Origin: Hyphomicrobiales bacterium
Lineage (GTDB): Bacteria > Pseudomonadota > Alphaproteobacteria > Rhizobiales > Xanthobacteraceae
DNA length: 39,479 bases
Direction of reading: 5' to 3'
NCBI GenBank assembly: GCA_017305455.1
Contig: JAFKKO010000139.1
Location: forward strand, 1-39,479
The notes under the pieces are model-generated. The model was not told the DNA's origin and searched no databases. It saw only the letters and a program-made list of their open reading frames with translations. This document shows, piece by piece, positions 27,774 to 36,088 of the stretch (positions within the stretch are counted from its first letter, which is position 1; each line of letters starts with the position of its first letter). The position numbers and the translations under genes were made by a program.

Positions 27774-28210
27774 GCTTTTGCTTGCGGGACCTGGATCACG
27801 GAGAAGAACAGTCCAAGCTGGCGGATGGCGTTGGCGAAATTCTCGTAGTTCACCGGTTTGGTGATGTAGACGTTGCAGCCAAGGGCGTAGCAGCGTTTGA
27901 TTTCCTCGGCATCGTCGGTGGTGGTCAGCACCACAACCGGCGCGTATTTCAGATAACTATTCTCTTTGACCTGTTTAAGTATGTCGATACCCGTCATATC
28001 GGGTAAATTCAGATCAAGCAGAATCAGCAGCGCCTGATCCTTGTGCGTGGCTCCGGTGCCGTCGGCGCCGAGCAGAAAATTCAACGCTTCGGTGCCGTTG
28101 GCGAAAGGCATGATGGCGTTGTTCACACCCGAGCGACGGATGTTGCGCTCGATCAGGCGTGCATGCCCTTCGTCGTCCTCGACCATGATGATTTTTACCG
28201 GATTACCCAT
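27770..28210 (-). CDS. Single-domain response regulator (Rcp1-like)
   Basis: A 146-residue stand-alone receiver. The acidic residues are in IIMVEDDEGHARLI, phospho-acceptor Asp66 in ILLDLNLPDMTG, the Thr in VVLTTTDD and the Lys in VYITKPVNY. Such Rcp1-type receivers accept phosphate from a partner kinase and pass it on, lacking an output domain. The ATG at 28210 lies inside the last codons of the upstream kinase gene and is preceded by AAGGAAAGAG. The three overlapping genes (kinase, receiver, receiver-kinase) form one signalling relay. Confidence 0.93.
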   Translation of the reverse strand: MGNPVKIIMVEDDEGHARLIERNIRRSGVNNAIMPFANGTEALNFLLGADGTGATHKDQALLILLDLNLPDMTGIDILKQVKENSYLKYAPVVVLTTTDDAEEIKRCYALGCNVYITKPVNYENFANAIRQLGLFFSVIQVPQAKA

Positions 28211-29747
28211 AGCTCTTTCCTTGTCGTGACAGAGTCCACCGTGCGGGTAGCGTGACGGTGAATGTGCTGCCCTTTGCTGGTTCGGAGGATACCGTGATCG
28301 TGCCGCCCATGCGGCGCACCAGGGCGCGCACATGCGCAAGCCCGATGCCCTGACCGGGCTGGTCCTGCGTGCCGGCGCGCCTGAACAGCTCGAAAATGCG
28401 CTGATGATCTTTTGGGTCGATGCCGCGCCCGTTGTCGGTAATATCGAATATAATAAACCCCAGCTTGTTACGGCCCTTGATGGCAATGTCGCCCGGAACG
28501 CCGGGCCTTAAATACTTCAGTGCATTCTCAATCAGATTGGAAAAGATTTGTTCCAGCGCGAGACGGTCGCTGACGATGTCGGGCAGCGGTTCCACCCGAA
28601 TTTGTGCATTGGCTTCAAAGGCTTGATGAGCCACCGTTGCGACGATCTCCTCGATCAGGGCTCGGGTTTCGATCTTCACCGGATCGAATTCGCGCCGCCC
28701 TTCGCGGGTTAGATTGAGAATGGCGCCGATCAGCCGATCCATCTTTCCGATCGATGACTTGATGAAGCCGAGAGCTTCGGTGAAGTCTTCGGAGAGTTGC
28801 TTGTCTTCTTCGGCAAGGCCGATCTCCTGATTTTCTTCGCTATCGGACACCGGCTCGGGAAGTGCCGGTGCCCCTGCCGCAGCGCGGCTGTAGCGTGCGA
28901 TCCGTCCGAAGATGTCGCCGCGCAGCTCCTCCAGCTCGCTGGTGAAGCCCATGATGTTGACAAGCGGAGAGCGCAGATCATGGCTGACGATGTAGGCGAA
29001 GCGCTGGATTTCCTGATTGGCTTCGCGAAGATCTGCCGTGCGCTCATCGACGGCTGCTTCCAGATCGAGATTGATGTCGCGCAGTTTCTGCTCGGCGTTA
29101 TCGCGCGCGCGGGATGACTGGCGAACCAGGAATATTGAGAATCCTGCCAGGATGACGATCAACGCCGAGCCGGTCGTTGTGACAATAGCCGACAGCGACT
29201 GGCTGTAGTCGGCGGCCTGTGTCCGAAGTTTGAAAAGCCTATCTTCTTCGGCGCGCATCGCGCCTGCCACATCGCGGATCTGCCCCATCGCATCCTCGGT
29301 GGATGTCTCGCCGAGGATTTGTCTGGCTTCGTTCCATTTGCCGGTGTGCGCGGTGGCGACGGCTTTACGGAAAATCTCGAAGCGCTGGATGGTGAGTGGG
29401 CGGATGACGTCGAGATTGCGCTGCTGCAGCGCGCTGTCGTTTGTCAGGGTCCGCAGCTTCGTCAGCGTCGGGACGATCTGCTGATCGGCCTCCTCGAAGT
29501 CGAGACGATATTTGTCTTCCTGGGTCAGGAGGTAGCCGCGAACTGCACTTTCAGCGCGCCGCATCTGAAGCTGGGCCAGGGAAATCTGGTTCTCGACCTC
29601 GATGGTGTGGACGACCCAGGCCGAGTCGGTGCGGGCCCGGTCGACCAGATAGATCGACATGGCGCTGATCGCCATGAGCACGACGAATGCCGCCGACAGG
29701 AGAGCGACCTGTCGCAAGGTCCGTCGCCGGGCGGCGTCCCTGGTCAA
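28203..29747 (-). CDS. Membrane histidine kinase with CHASE3-like sensor
   Basis: 514 residues. A first membrane helix (about 13-35), a periplasmic helical sensor of CHASE3 type (about 36-185, with SLAQLQMRRAESAVRGYLLT), a second helix (about 190-208), a coiled linker, a HisKA domain with His256 in YIVSHDLRSPLVNIMGF, and an HATPase with NLIENALKYL, DNGRGIDP and GQGIGLAHV. A stretch rich in Ala, Pro and Glu (about 280-310) interrupts the HisKA region. The frame is open to 29981, overlapping accC; I chose the TTG at 29747, preceded by GAGAGAAGG, since it begins a typical cytoplasmic tail (LTRDAARRRTLRQ). It lies 109 bases after accC. Confidence 0.85.
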   Translation of the reverse strand: MTRDAARRRTLRQVALLSAAFVVLMAISAMSIYLVDRARTDSAWVVHTIEVENQISLAQLQMRRAESAVRGYLLTQEDKYRLDFEEADQQIVPTLTKLRTLTNDSALQQRNLDVIRPLTIQRFEIFRKAVATAHTGKWNEARQILGETSTEDAMGQIRDVAGAMRAEEDRLFKLRTQAADYSQSLSAIVTTTGSALIVILAGFSIFLVRQSSRARDNAEQKLRDINLDLEAAVDERTADLREANQEIQRFAYIVSHDLRSPLVNIMGFTSELEELRGDIFGRIARYSRAAAGAPALPEPVSDSEENQEIGLAEEDKQLSEDFTEALGFIKSSIGKMDRLIGAILNLTREGRREFDPVKIETRALIEEIVATVAHQAFEANAQIRVEPLPDIVSDRLALEQIFSNLIENALKYLRPGVPGDIAIKGRNKLGFIIFDITDNGRGIDPKDHQRIFELFRRAGTQDQPGQGIGLAHVRALVRRMGGTITVSSEPAKGSTFTVTLPARWTLSRQGKSYG

Positions 29748-29856
29748 ATGCCTTCTCTCAAGATGGTGTGGGATTTCAAATCCGGACGGCCCATAACCAG
29801 AATGCGTTAGCTCTGTGTTTGTAGCCGGATGTCCTTGGAAATCCAAGAATAAGGCG

Positions 29857-31212
29857 TCAGGCTGTCTTCTGGTCGCCGCGCGACAGGTACTGCTCCAGCC
29901 AGTGGATGTGGTAGTCGCCGTCGATGATGCTGGGTTCCCGCGCCAGAGCGCGGAACAGGGGAAGCGTGGTTTCGACGCCATCGACCACGATCTCGTCCAG
30001 CGCCCGGCGCAGCCGCATCAGGCATTCGCCGCGAGTCTTGCCGTGGACGATCAGCTTGCCGACCAGGGAGTCGTAATATGGCGGGATCGTGTAGCCCTGA
30101 TAGACGGCGGAATCGATCCGCACGCCGAGGCCGCCCGGCGGGTGATACTGCAGGATCTTTCCCGGCGAAGGGCGGAAGGTGACCGGGTTTTCCGCGTTGA
30201 TACGGCATTCGATGGCATGGCCGTTGATCGAAATGCCGTCCTGCAGACATGGCAGATCGCCGCCCGCAGCCACCCGGATCTGCTCCAGTACGAGATCGAT
30301 GCCGGTGATCATCTCGGTGACCGGATGCTCGACCTGAATGCGCGTGTTCATCTCGATGAAATAGAACTCGCCGTCCTCGTAGAGAAATTCGATGGTGCCG
30401 ACGCCGAGATACTGCATCTCGCGCATGGCGCTTGCGCAAATCTCGCCAATCCGCGCGCGGGCCTGCGGGCTGAGAATCGGCGAGGGGCCTTCTTCCCAGA
30501 CTTTCTGATGGCGGCGCTGCAGCGAGCAGTCGCGCTCGCCGAGATGGATGGCGCCGCCGCGGCCGTCGCCGAGAATCTGGATCTCGATATGACGCGGCTT
30601 GCCGAGATACTTCTCAAGATAAACGGAGCCGTCGCCAAAGGCGGCCTTGGCCTCGTTGCTGGCGGTTGACAGCGCGAGCATCAGGTCGGCCTCGGCCGGC
30701 GCGACCTTCATGCCGCGTCCGCCGCCGCCGGCGGCCGCCTTCACCAGAACCGGAAAACCGATCTTCCTGGCGATCGCCATGGCGTCTTCCCCGGGCGTGA
30801 CGCCGCCGTCCGATCCCGGCACGACCGGAATGCCAAGCCGCTTCGCGGTCTTCTTGGCTTCGATCTTGTCGCCCATGGTGCGGATGTGTTCGGCCTTGGG
30901 GCCGATGAAGTACAGGTTATGGTCGGCGAGGATTTCCGCGAACCGCGCGTTCTCCGACAGGAATCCGTAGCCGGGGTGCACAGCGTCAGCCCCGGTGATC
31001 TCGCAGGCCGCGAGCAGCGCCGGAATGTTGAGATAGCTGTCCTTGGCGGGCGGCGGGCCGATGCAAACGCTTTCATCGGCGAGACGCACATGCATCGCGT
31101 TGGCGTCCGCGGTCGAATGCACGGCCACGGTCGCAATGCCGAGTTCCTTGCAGGCCCGCAGGATGCGAAGAGCGATCTCGCCGCGATTGGCTATGAGGAT
31201 CTTGTCGAACAT
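29857..31212 (-). CDS. accC: Biotin carboxylase subunit of acetyl-CoA carboxylase
   Basis: 451 residues, the usual length. It carboxylates biotin on AccB with ATP and bicarbonate, the first step of fatty-acid synthesis. Visible motifs are KILIANRGEIALRI at the start, HPGYGFLSENARFAE, the ATP-grasp glycine loop KAAAGGGGRGMKV and EMNTRIQVEHPVTEM. It follows accB by 38 bases on the same strand, forming the accBC operon downstream of aroQ. Confidence 0.97.
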   Translation of the reverse strand: MFDKILIANRGEIALRILRACKELGIATVAVHSTADANAMHVRLADESVCIGPPPAKDSYLNIPALLAACEITGADAVHPGYGFLSENARFAEILADHNLYFIGPKAEHIRTMGDKIEAKKTAKRLGIPVVPGSDGGVTPGEDAMAIARKIGFPVLVKAAAGGGGRGMKVAPAEADLMLALSTASNEAKAAFGDGSVYLEKYLGKPRHIEIQILGDGRGGAIHLGERDCSLQRRHQKVWEEGPSPILSPQARARIGEICASAMREMQYLGVGTIEFLYEDGEFYFIEMNTRIQVEHPVTEMITGIDLVLEQIRVAAGGDLPCLQDGISINGHAIECRINAENPVTFRPSPGKILQYHPPGGLGVRIDSAVYQGYTIPPYYDSLVGKLIVHGKTRGECLMRLRRALDEIVVDGVETTLPLFRALAREPSIIDGDYHIHWLEQYLSRGDQKTA

Positions 31213-31251
31213 CGCAGCGCCTGACGATGAGAGCGGTGATTGAATGGGCGG

Positions 31252-31740
31252 TTATTCAATGATGACGAGCGGTTCGCCGAACTCGACCGGTTGGCCGTCC
31301 TCGACCAGAATCTGCGTCACGGTGCCCGCGCGCGTTGAAGGAATCTGGTTCATCGTTTTCATCGCCTCGATGATGATCAGCGTGTCGCCGACCTTCACCT
31401 TGCTGCCGACGTCGATGAACGGCTTGGCGCCGGGCTCGGACGCGCGATAGGCGGTGCCGACCATCGGCGAGGGCACCATGCCGGGATGTTTGGCGATATC
31501 CGCCGGCGTGCTCGCGGCCGCCTGTGCGGGCGCAGCCGCGCCGGGGGCTGCCTGATAGGCGGCGGGCACCGCGGCCGCTACGCTGATGTTGCGGGCGACG
31601 CGCACGCGCAGGCCGGCGCGCTCGATCTCAATCTCGGTAAGATTGGTCTCGTCGAGCAGTGCCGCGAGATCGCGGATCATCTCGCGTTCATCGCTTTGTT
31701 TTGTTTTTTCAGGCGATGGGTCTTGCGGCTGGCGGGCCAT
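31252..31740 (-). CDS. accB: Biotin carboxyl carrier protein of acetyl-CoA carboxylase
   Basis: 162 residues. The C-terminal biotinyl domain carries the biotinylation site EAMKTMN with Lys128, and ends in [10 protein letters not shown]; an Ala/Pro-rich hinge (about 55-82) links it to the N-terminal dimerisation part. The AccB family start is [12 protein letters not shown] at 31740; an in-frame ATG at 31854 lies inside aroQ and is rejected. It is 35 bases downstream of aroQ and followed by accC. Confidence 0.96.
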   Translation of the reverse strand: MARQPQDPSPEKTKQSDEREMIRDLAALLDETNLTEIEIERAGLRVRVARNISVAAAVPAAYQAAPGAAAPAQAAASTPADIAKHPGMVPSPMVGTAYRASEPGAKPFIDVGSKVKVGDTLIIIEAMKTMNQIPSTRAGTVTQILVEDGQPVEFGEPLVIIE

Positions 31741-31775
31741 GTTCAATCCGAAGCTTTCTTGAATGACGACAGGTA

Positions 31776-32231
31776 TCAGGCCTTCGCCGCGGCGCCGATC
31801 CTGGCGGCAAGTCCGTTGATGGCAAGGCCGTATCCCTCGATGCCAAATCCGCACAGGGTGGCAAAGGCAGCCTTGGCGATGAAGGACTGGTGACGAAAAC
31901 TCTCGCGTGCATAAACGTTCGAGACGTGAACTTCAACCGTCGGAATCCGGACGCCGACAAGCGCGTCATGGATTGCGATCGAGGTGTGGGAGTAGGCGCC
32001 GGCATTGATGATGATGCCCGCTGCATGCTTGCTGCCCGCCTCGTGGATCAGATCGACGAGTTCACCCTCGCGGTTGGTCTGGCGGCACTCGGCGCTCAGC
32101 CCGAAACGGCCCGCGGTGTCGCGGCACAGTTTCTCGACATCGGCGAGGGTCTGGCGGCCATAGATGTCCGGCTCACGGGTTCCGAGCAGGTTCAGGTTCG
32201 GCCCGTTGAGCACGTAAATGGTCTTGGCCAT
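31776..32231 (-). CDS. aroQ: Type II 3-dehydroquinate dehydratase
   Basis: 151 residues. It converts 3-dehydroquinate to 3-dehydroshikimate in the shikimate pathway. Signatures are [20 protein letters not shown] with Arg19 and catalytic Tyr24, [36 protein letters not shown] and [18 protein letters not shown] with the catalytic His. First gene of the aroQ-accB-accC unit. Confidence 0.97.
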   Translation of the reverse strand: MAKTIYVLNGPNLNLLGTREPDIYGRQTLADVEKLCRDTAGRFGLSAECRQTNREGELVDLIHEAGSKHAAGIIINAGAYSHTSIAIHDALVGVRIPTVEVHVSNVYARESFRHQSFIAKAAFATLCGFGIEGYGLAINGLAARIGAAAKA

Positions 32232-32420
32232 TCGAGATCCAGATCCGCCAATGAGGGAGACTACGTTTAGGCACGGCGATGTGCGGGTTTATAGGCAACA
32301 AGGCGGCAGGAGGGAAGCCCGCCAGACCGGCCCCGGTGAATAGGCTCCATTCAGGCAATTTATCAAAATACCGATATAACCTGATGAAATCGTGTATTAA
32401 CCAATCCTGCAAAGAGGTCG

Positions 32421-32446
32421 GCCGGAGGCCGTTTCAGGCCACCGGC
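32421..32446. terminator. Hairpin between the DsbA-like gene and aroQ
   Basis: GCCGGAGGCC (32421-32430), a six-base loop, and GGCCACCGGC (32437-32446) pair with one internal mismatch. It lies 23 bases past the DsbA-like gene stop on the minus strand. The T-run (TGCTTTTT) is on the plus-strand side, so it is a weak terminator for the minus-strand gene. Confidence 0.4.
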
Positions 32447-32468
32447 TGCTTTTTCGGGACACGGCCGT

Positions 32469-33236
32469 TCAGCAGGACACCTTACCGCAGCGCGCTTCGG
32501 AAATCTTCTTGCTGAGGATTTCACGTCCCATGGCGCCGACCACCACATCGTTGCCGATGACGTAGCTCGGCGTGCCGTTGAGGCCCATGTCCTCGGCGAT
32601 CTTGAAGTTCTCCATCAGCGTCGCGTTGACCTCGGGGCTGGTGATGTCCTTTTCCAACCGCGCCACGTCGAGGCCGGCGTCCTTCGCCGCCGCCATCGCG
32701 CGCGCCTTGTCGGCCTGACCGCGCCCGGTCAGCAGCCTCTGATGGAAGTCGAGATATTTGTGGCCCGTGGGGTCCTGCATCCGCACGGCGACCGCGACGC
32801 GGGCCGCGTCCACCGAGCCCGGTCCGAGCACCGGGAATTCCTTCAGGACGACGCGCAGCTTCGGATCCGATTTCATCAGATCGAGCATGTCGACCATCGC
32901 CTTCTTGCAGTAGCCGCAGTTGTAATCGAAGAACTCGACGAAATTGACGTCGCCCTTGGGGTTTCCGAGCACGACACCACGCGGCGAATTGAAGATCAGG
33001 TCGGAGTGTTTTTTCACCGCAACCTGATGCTTCTCGGCTTCCGCCGCCGCCTGGCGCTTCGAGAGCTCGGCCGAGACCTCCTCCAGAATTTCCGGATGCG
33101 CGAGCAGATAGTCCTTCATGATCTTCTGGATTTCGCCGCGCTGGCTGTCGTTGAAGGTCTGGGCCGCGGCGACGTGCGGCGCAGTCACCATGGCGCAGGC
33201 AATCGCGATCGGCGCGAGGGAACGGAAGGAAAGCAT
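32469..33236 (-). CDS. DsbA-family exported thiol oxidoreductase
   Basis: 255 residues with a signal peptide (MLSFRSLAPIAIACAMVTAP, cleavage after AAA), a helical N-terminal segment often seen in DsbA/ScsC-like proteins (residues 27-75), and a thioredoxin fold with the redox motif CGYC at residues 107-110 and a cis-Pro near GTPSYVIG. It should form or reshuffle disulfides in the periplasm; the helical extension suggests oligomerisation. The ATG at 33236 starts the signal peptide. It lies 31 bases downstream of the M48 peptidase gene and is probably co-transcribed. Confidence 0.9.
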   Translation of the reverse strand: MLSFRSLAPIAIACAMVTAPHVAAAQTFNDSQRGEIQKIMKDYLLAHPEILEEVSAELSKRQAAAEAEKHQVAVKKHSDLIFNSPRGVVLGNPKGDVNFVEFFDYNCGYCKKAMVDMLDLMKSDPKLRVVLKEFPVLGPGSVDAARVAVAVRMQDPTGHKYLDFHQRLLTGRGQADKARAMAAAKDAGLDVARLEKDITSPEVNATLMENFKIAEDMGLNGTPSYVIGNDVVVGAMGREILSKKISEARCGKVSC

Positions 33237-33267
33237 GCAGTGATCCTCTCTGAAGACGCGATCGGCG

Positions 33268-34662
33268 TCAGTTCTTGATCGGCTTGGTGTTAACGATGTC
33301 GTCCGCCTTGACCCAGCCCGGCGTGCCGACCGCGAACCGTGTCTTGGCGCGCGAGGCAAGATCGCGCGCCGTCTTGCCGTCCCCGCGCAGATAGGCCGCC
33401 TGGGCCGCTGCAAGATCCGCTTCTGCCAGATCGCCCTTGCGTCCGTAGGCCATCGCGAGCTGGGTATAGCCTGCGGCGGCTTCCGGCTCGCGCGCTACAG
33501 CCGCGCGCAGGATTGTCACGGCTTCCTGAGCATAGGCCTTGTTATCCGATGCCACCAGCGCCTGGCCAAGTAACATCTCGATGAGGGGCGCGTGCTGGGA
33601 GAGTTGCACGGCCCTGCGCAGCGGCGCGATGGCTTCGACCGGACGTCCGCTCTCGAGCAGGGCCTGACCCTTCAACTCGTGGAAATAGGGATTGTTGGGT
33701 TCGGCCTTGATCAGGCTGTCGATCTGCGCGATCGCGACGCGGGGATCGCCATGCCGGTAGGCCGCGATGGCGCGGGCGTACCGTGCCGGCAGACTGCCGT
33801 CCGATTGAGGATAGCGGCGGTAAACCGTTTCCGCGCGCTCCATGAAACCGGAGACCTTCGCGCGCATCATATCGTGACGGTGCTGCAGTGCCGGCGGGTC
33901 CTTCTTATCCCAATACGGGCTCGATTTTGCCAGTTGTTCGAGCGCGCGCACGCGCTCCGGCGCCATCGGGTGCGACTGCATATAGGGATCGGAGCCATGC
34001 GCGGCGAACAGCGAATCCGCGGCAAATCGCTGGAAGGTTTCATACATGCCGCGTGCCGACTGTCCGGTCGCGGCCAGGAATTTCACGCCGGCCTTGTCGG
34101 CGTTTTCTTCCTGCTGGCGCTGATAGGACAGAAGGGTGCGCATGATCGCGGCTTGCGGGGCGCCGACCGCAGCCGCGCCCGCGCTGCCGGCGCCCGATCG
34201 TCCGCCGGCGATCGCGGCGCCGATGCCGAGCAGCATCGCCACGATCATCTGGGTTTGCGCGCGGGCGACTTCCTCGCGCAGCTTCGACAGGTGTCCGCCG
34301 GCGAGATGGCCGGTTTCGTGCGCCAGAACCCCGATGATCTGGTTCGGCGTCTCCGACTGCCGCAGCGCGCCGTAGTTGACGAAGATGCGCCGCCCGTCCG
34401 CGACGAAGGCGTTGAAGCTCGGATCGTTGATGATGACGACCTGGATGTTCTGCTTTTCCAGCCCGGCGGCTCGCAGGATCGGGCGGGTGTAGTCGCGCAG
34501 CAATTGCTCGGTCTCGGTATCGCGGAGCAGGGACGGCCCCTTGCCGGACTGCTGCGCAGCCGCCGGCCAGCTTGCCAGCAGCATCGCGCCCGCGGTGATC
34601 GAGGCAACGATCCGCGTTGCAAGCGAAGCTGACGCGCGAGGGGAACTGGCCGTGGAGGTCAT
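33268..34662 (-). CDS. Exported M48 metallopeptidase with TPR repeats (BepA-like)
   Basis: About 464 residues: signal peptide (SITAGAMLLASWPAAAQQ), a zinc peptidase domain with HETGH at residues 115-119 and a downstream Glu in QQEENADKAG, and TPR-like helices from about residue 300 to the end. BepA-type proteins degrade or assist outer-membrane proteins such as LptD and BamA in the periplasm. The start is uncertain: an ATG at 34728 adds 22 residues before an Arg-rich segment; 34662 gives a normal signal peptide length. The frame is open further upstream to 34776. Confidence 0.88.
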   Translation of the reverse strand: MTSTASSPRASASLATRIVASITAGAMLLASWPAAAQQSGKGPSLLRDTETEQLLRDYTRPILRAAGLEKQNIQVVIINDPSFNAFVADGRRIFVNYGALRQSETPNQIIGVLAHETGHLAGGHLSKLREEVARAQTQMIVAMLLGIGAAIAGGRSGAGSAGAAAVGAPQAAIMRTLLSYQRQQEENADKAGVKFLAATGQSARGMYETFQRFAADSLFAAHGSDPYMQSHPMAPERVRALEQLAKSSPYWDKKDPPALQHRHDMMRAKVSGFMERAETVYRRYPQSDGSLPARYARAIAAYRHGDPRVAIAQIDSLIKAEPNNPYFHELKGQALLESGRPVEAIAPLRRAVQLSQHAPLIEMLLGQALVASDNKAYAQEAVTILRAAVAREPEAAAGYTQLAMAYGRKGDLAEADLAAAQAAYLRGDGKTARDLASRAKTRFAVGTPGWVKADDIVNTKPIKN

Positions 34663-34805
34663 TCGGTTAGGTTCGGTTTCGGATCGAGCTGTCTTCGTCG
34701 CCGGAGATGGAGCCTTGCGGCGCTGCATGTTAGAATTGTTTCTATCAAATCGCCGAATGCGGCGGGAGAGCGGCACGGCCGGCGATCCGCCTCTTAGCGC
34801 AGATT

Positions 34806-36026
34806 ATGGCCGAACCCCAAGAGTGCCCGTCCATGCTCGATGCCATGCTCAGGAACAAAGCCAAGGGGCTGCTGGCTCCGTCCCAGCGCGGCAATGTTCC
34901 GCCTTTCATGGTGATGGACGTGATGGCGGCGGCGGCCCGCATCGAGGCGGCGGATGGGCATGTCATCCACATGGAGGTGGGGCAACCTGCCGCATCCGCG
35001 CCGCAGACGGCGATCGACGCCGCAAGGGCGGCGCTCGGGGTCGCGCGGCTCGATTATACCTCCGCGCTCGGCATCCCCTCGTTACGTCAGCGAATCGCGC
35101 GCTACTACCGTGAAACTCATGGTCATGACGTCGACCCGGCACGGATTGTAGTGACCACCGGCTCGTCCGGAGCCTTCGTGCTGGCGTTCCTGTCGCTATT
35201 CGAGCCGGGCGACCGGGTCGCCGTCACCGTGCCGGGCTATCCGCCATATCGCCATATCCTGACGGCGCTGGGCTGCGAGCCGGTGCTGATCGAGACCACC
35301 GCTGCCACGCGCCATGCGTTGACGGGAGACATGCTGCTGGCAGCCCATGCCAGGACTCCGCTGAAGGGCGTGCTGGTCGCAAGCCCGGCCAATCCGACCG
35401 GCACCATGATGACGCGCGAGGCGCTGGCCGATCTGATCGCCGCCGCGCGAAGCGAGGGTATCCGTTTCATTTCGGACGAGATCTATCACGGGCTCGATTA
35501 TGCGTTTCCCGCGGTGACGGCGGCGGCGTTGTCGGATGACGCGCTCGTCATCAATTCGTTCTCGAAATACTTCTGCATGACTGGCTGGCGGGTCGGCTGG
35601 ATGGTGGTGCCCGGGGCGCTGATCCGCTCGGTCGAGACGTTGCAGCAGAATCTGGCGATCTCGGTGCCGACGCTGTCGCAGATCGCAGCGGAAGCGGCAT
35701 TCGAGGGCTGCGCGGAAATGGATGTGATCAAGCACGGCTATCAGGACAACCGCCGGGCGCTGATCGAAGGTCTGCCGAAGGCCGGGCTCGACCAGTTTCT
35801 TCCTGCGGACGGCGCGTTCTATCTCTACGCGGATGTCTCGAAATTTACCGACGATAGCTTCGATTTCGCCCGCCGCATGCTGGAGGAAGCGCATGTCGCC
35901 GCGACGCCGGGGATCGATTTCGATCCGGTGCACGGCCGGTCCTTCATCCGCTTTTCCTATGCCGGTTCGACGCTGGATACGGTCGAGGCGGTGGCACGCA
36001 TCACGCGCTGGCTGTCGGGGCGCTAG
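34806..36026 (+). CDS. Class I/II PLP-dependent aminotransferase
   Basis: 406 residues. The PLP-binding Lys254 lies in NSFSKYFCMTGWRVGW; other motifs are VTTGSSGAFVLAFLSLF, SPANPTGTMMTREAL, ISDEIYHGLDY and the terminal Arg in RSFIRFSYAG. This is the aspartate/aromatic aminotransferase fold; the precise substrate cannot be told. It is divergent from the M48 gene and convergent with rne. The ATG at 34833 (MLDAMLRNKAKGL) is an alternative start. Confidence 0.92.
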   Translation: MAEPQECPSMLDAMLRNKAKGLLAPSQRGNVPPFMVMDVMAAAARIEAADGHVIHMEVGQPAASAPQTAIDAARAALGVARLDYTSALGIPSLRQRIARYYRETHGHDVDPARIVVTTGSSGAFVLAFLSLFEPGDRVAVTVPGYPPYRHILTALGCEPVLIETTAATRHALTGDMLLAAHARTPLKGVLVASPANPTGTMMTREALADLIAAARSEGIRFISDEIYHGLDYAFPAVTAAALSDDALVINSFSKYFCMTGWRVGWMVVPGALIRSVETLQQNLAISVPTLSQIAAEAAFEGCAEMDVIKHGYQDNRRALIEGLPKAGLDQFLPADGAFYLYADVSKFTDDSFDFARRMLEEAHVAATPGIDFDPVHGRSFIRFSYAGSTLDTVEAVARITRWLSGR

Positions 36027-36041
36027 CTTCGGCCTTAATGA

Positions 36042-36068
36042 AAACGCCCGGCAGAGCCGGGCGTTTTG
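36042..36068. terminator. Bidirectional intrinsic terminator between aminotransferase and rne
   Basis: AAAACGCCCGGC and GCCGGGCGTTTT form a 12-base stem with an AGA loop, with A/T tails on both sides. It can end both the plus-strand aminotransferase and the minus-strand rne transcript. Confidence 0.9.
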
Positions 36069-36088
36069 TTGTCTGGACAATCAGTCGT

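Noticed and set aside
29748-29981. Longer start for the CHASE3 histidine kinase
   Set aside because: The extension overlaps accC, has no family character and ends where a TTG with a good ribosome-binding site begins a normal cytoplasmic tail.
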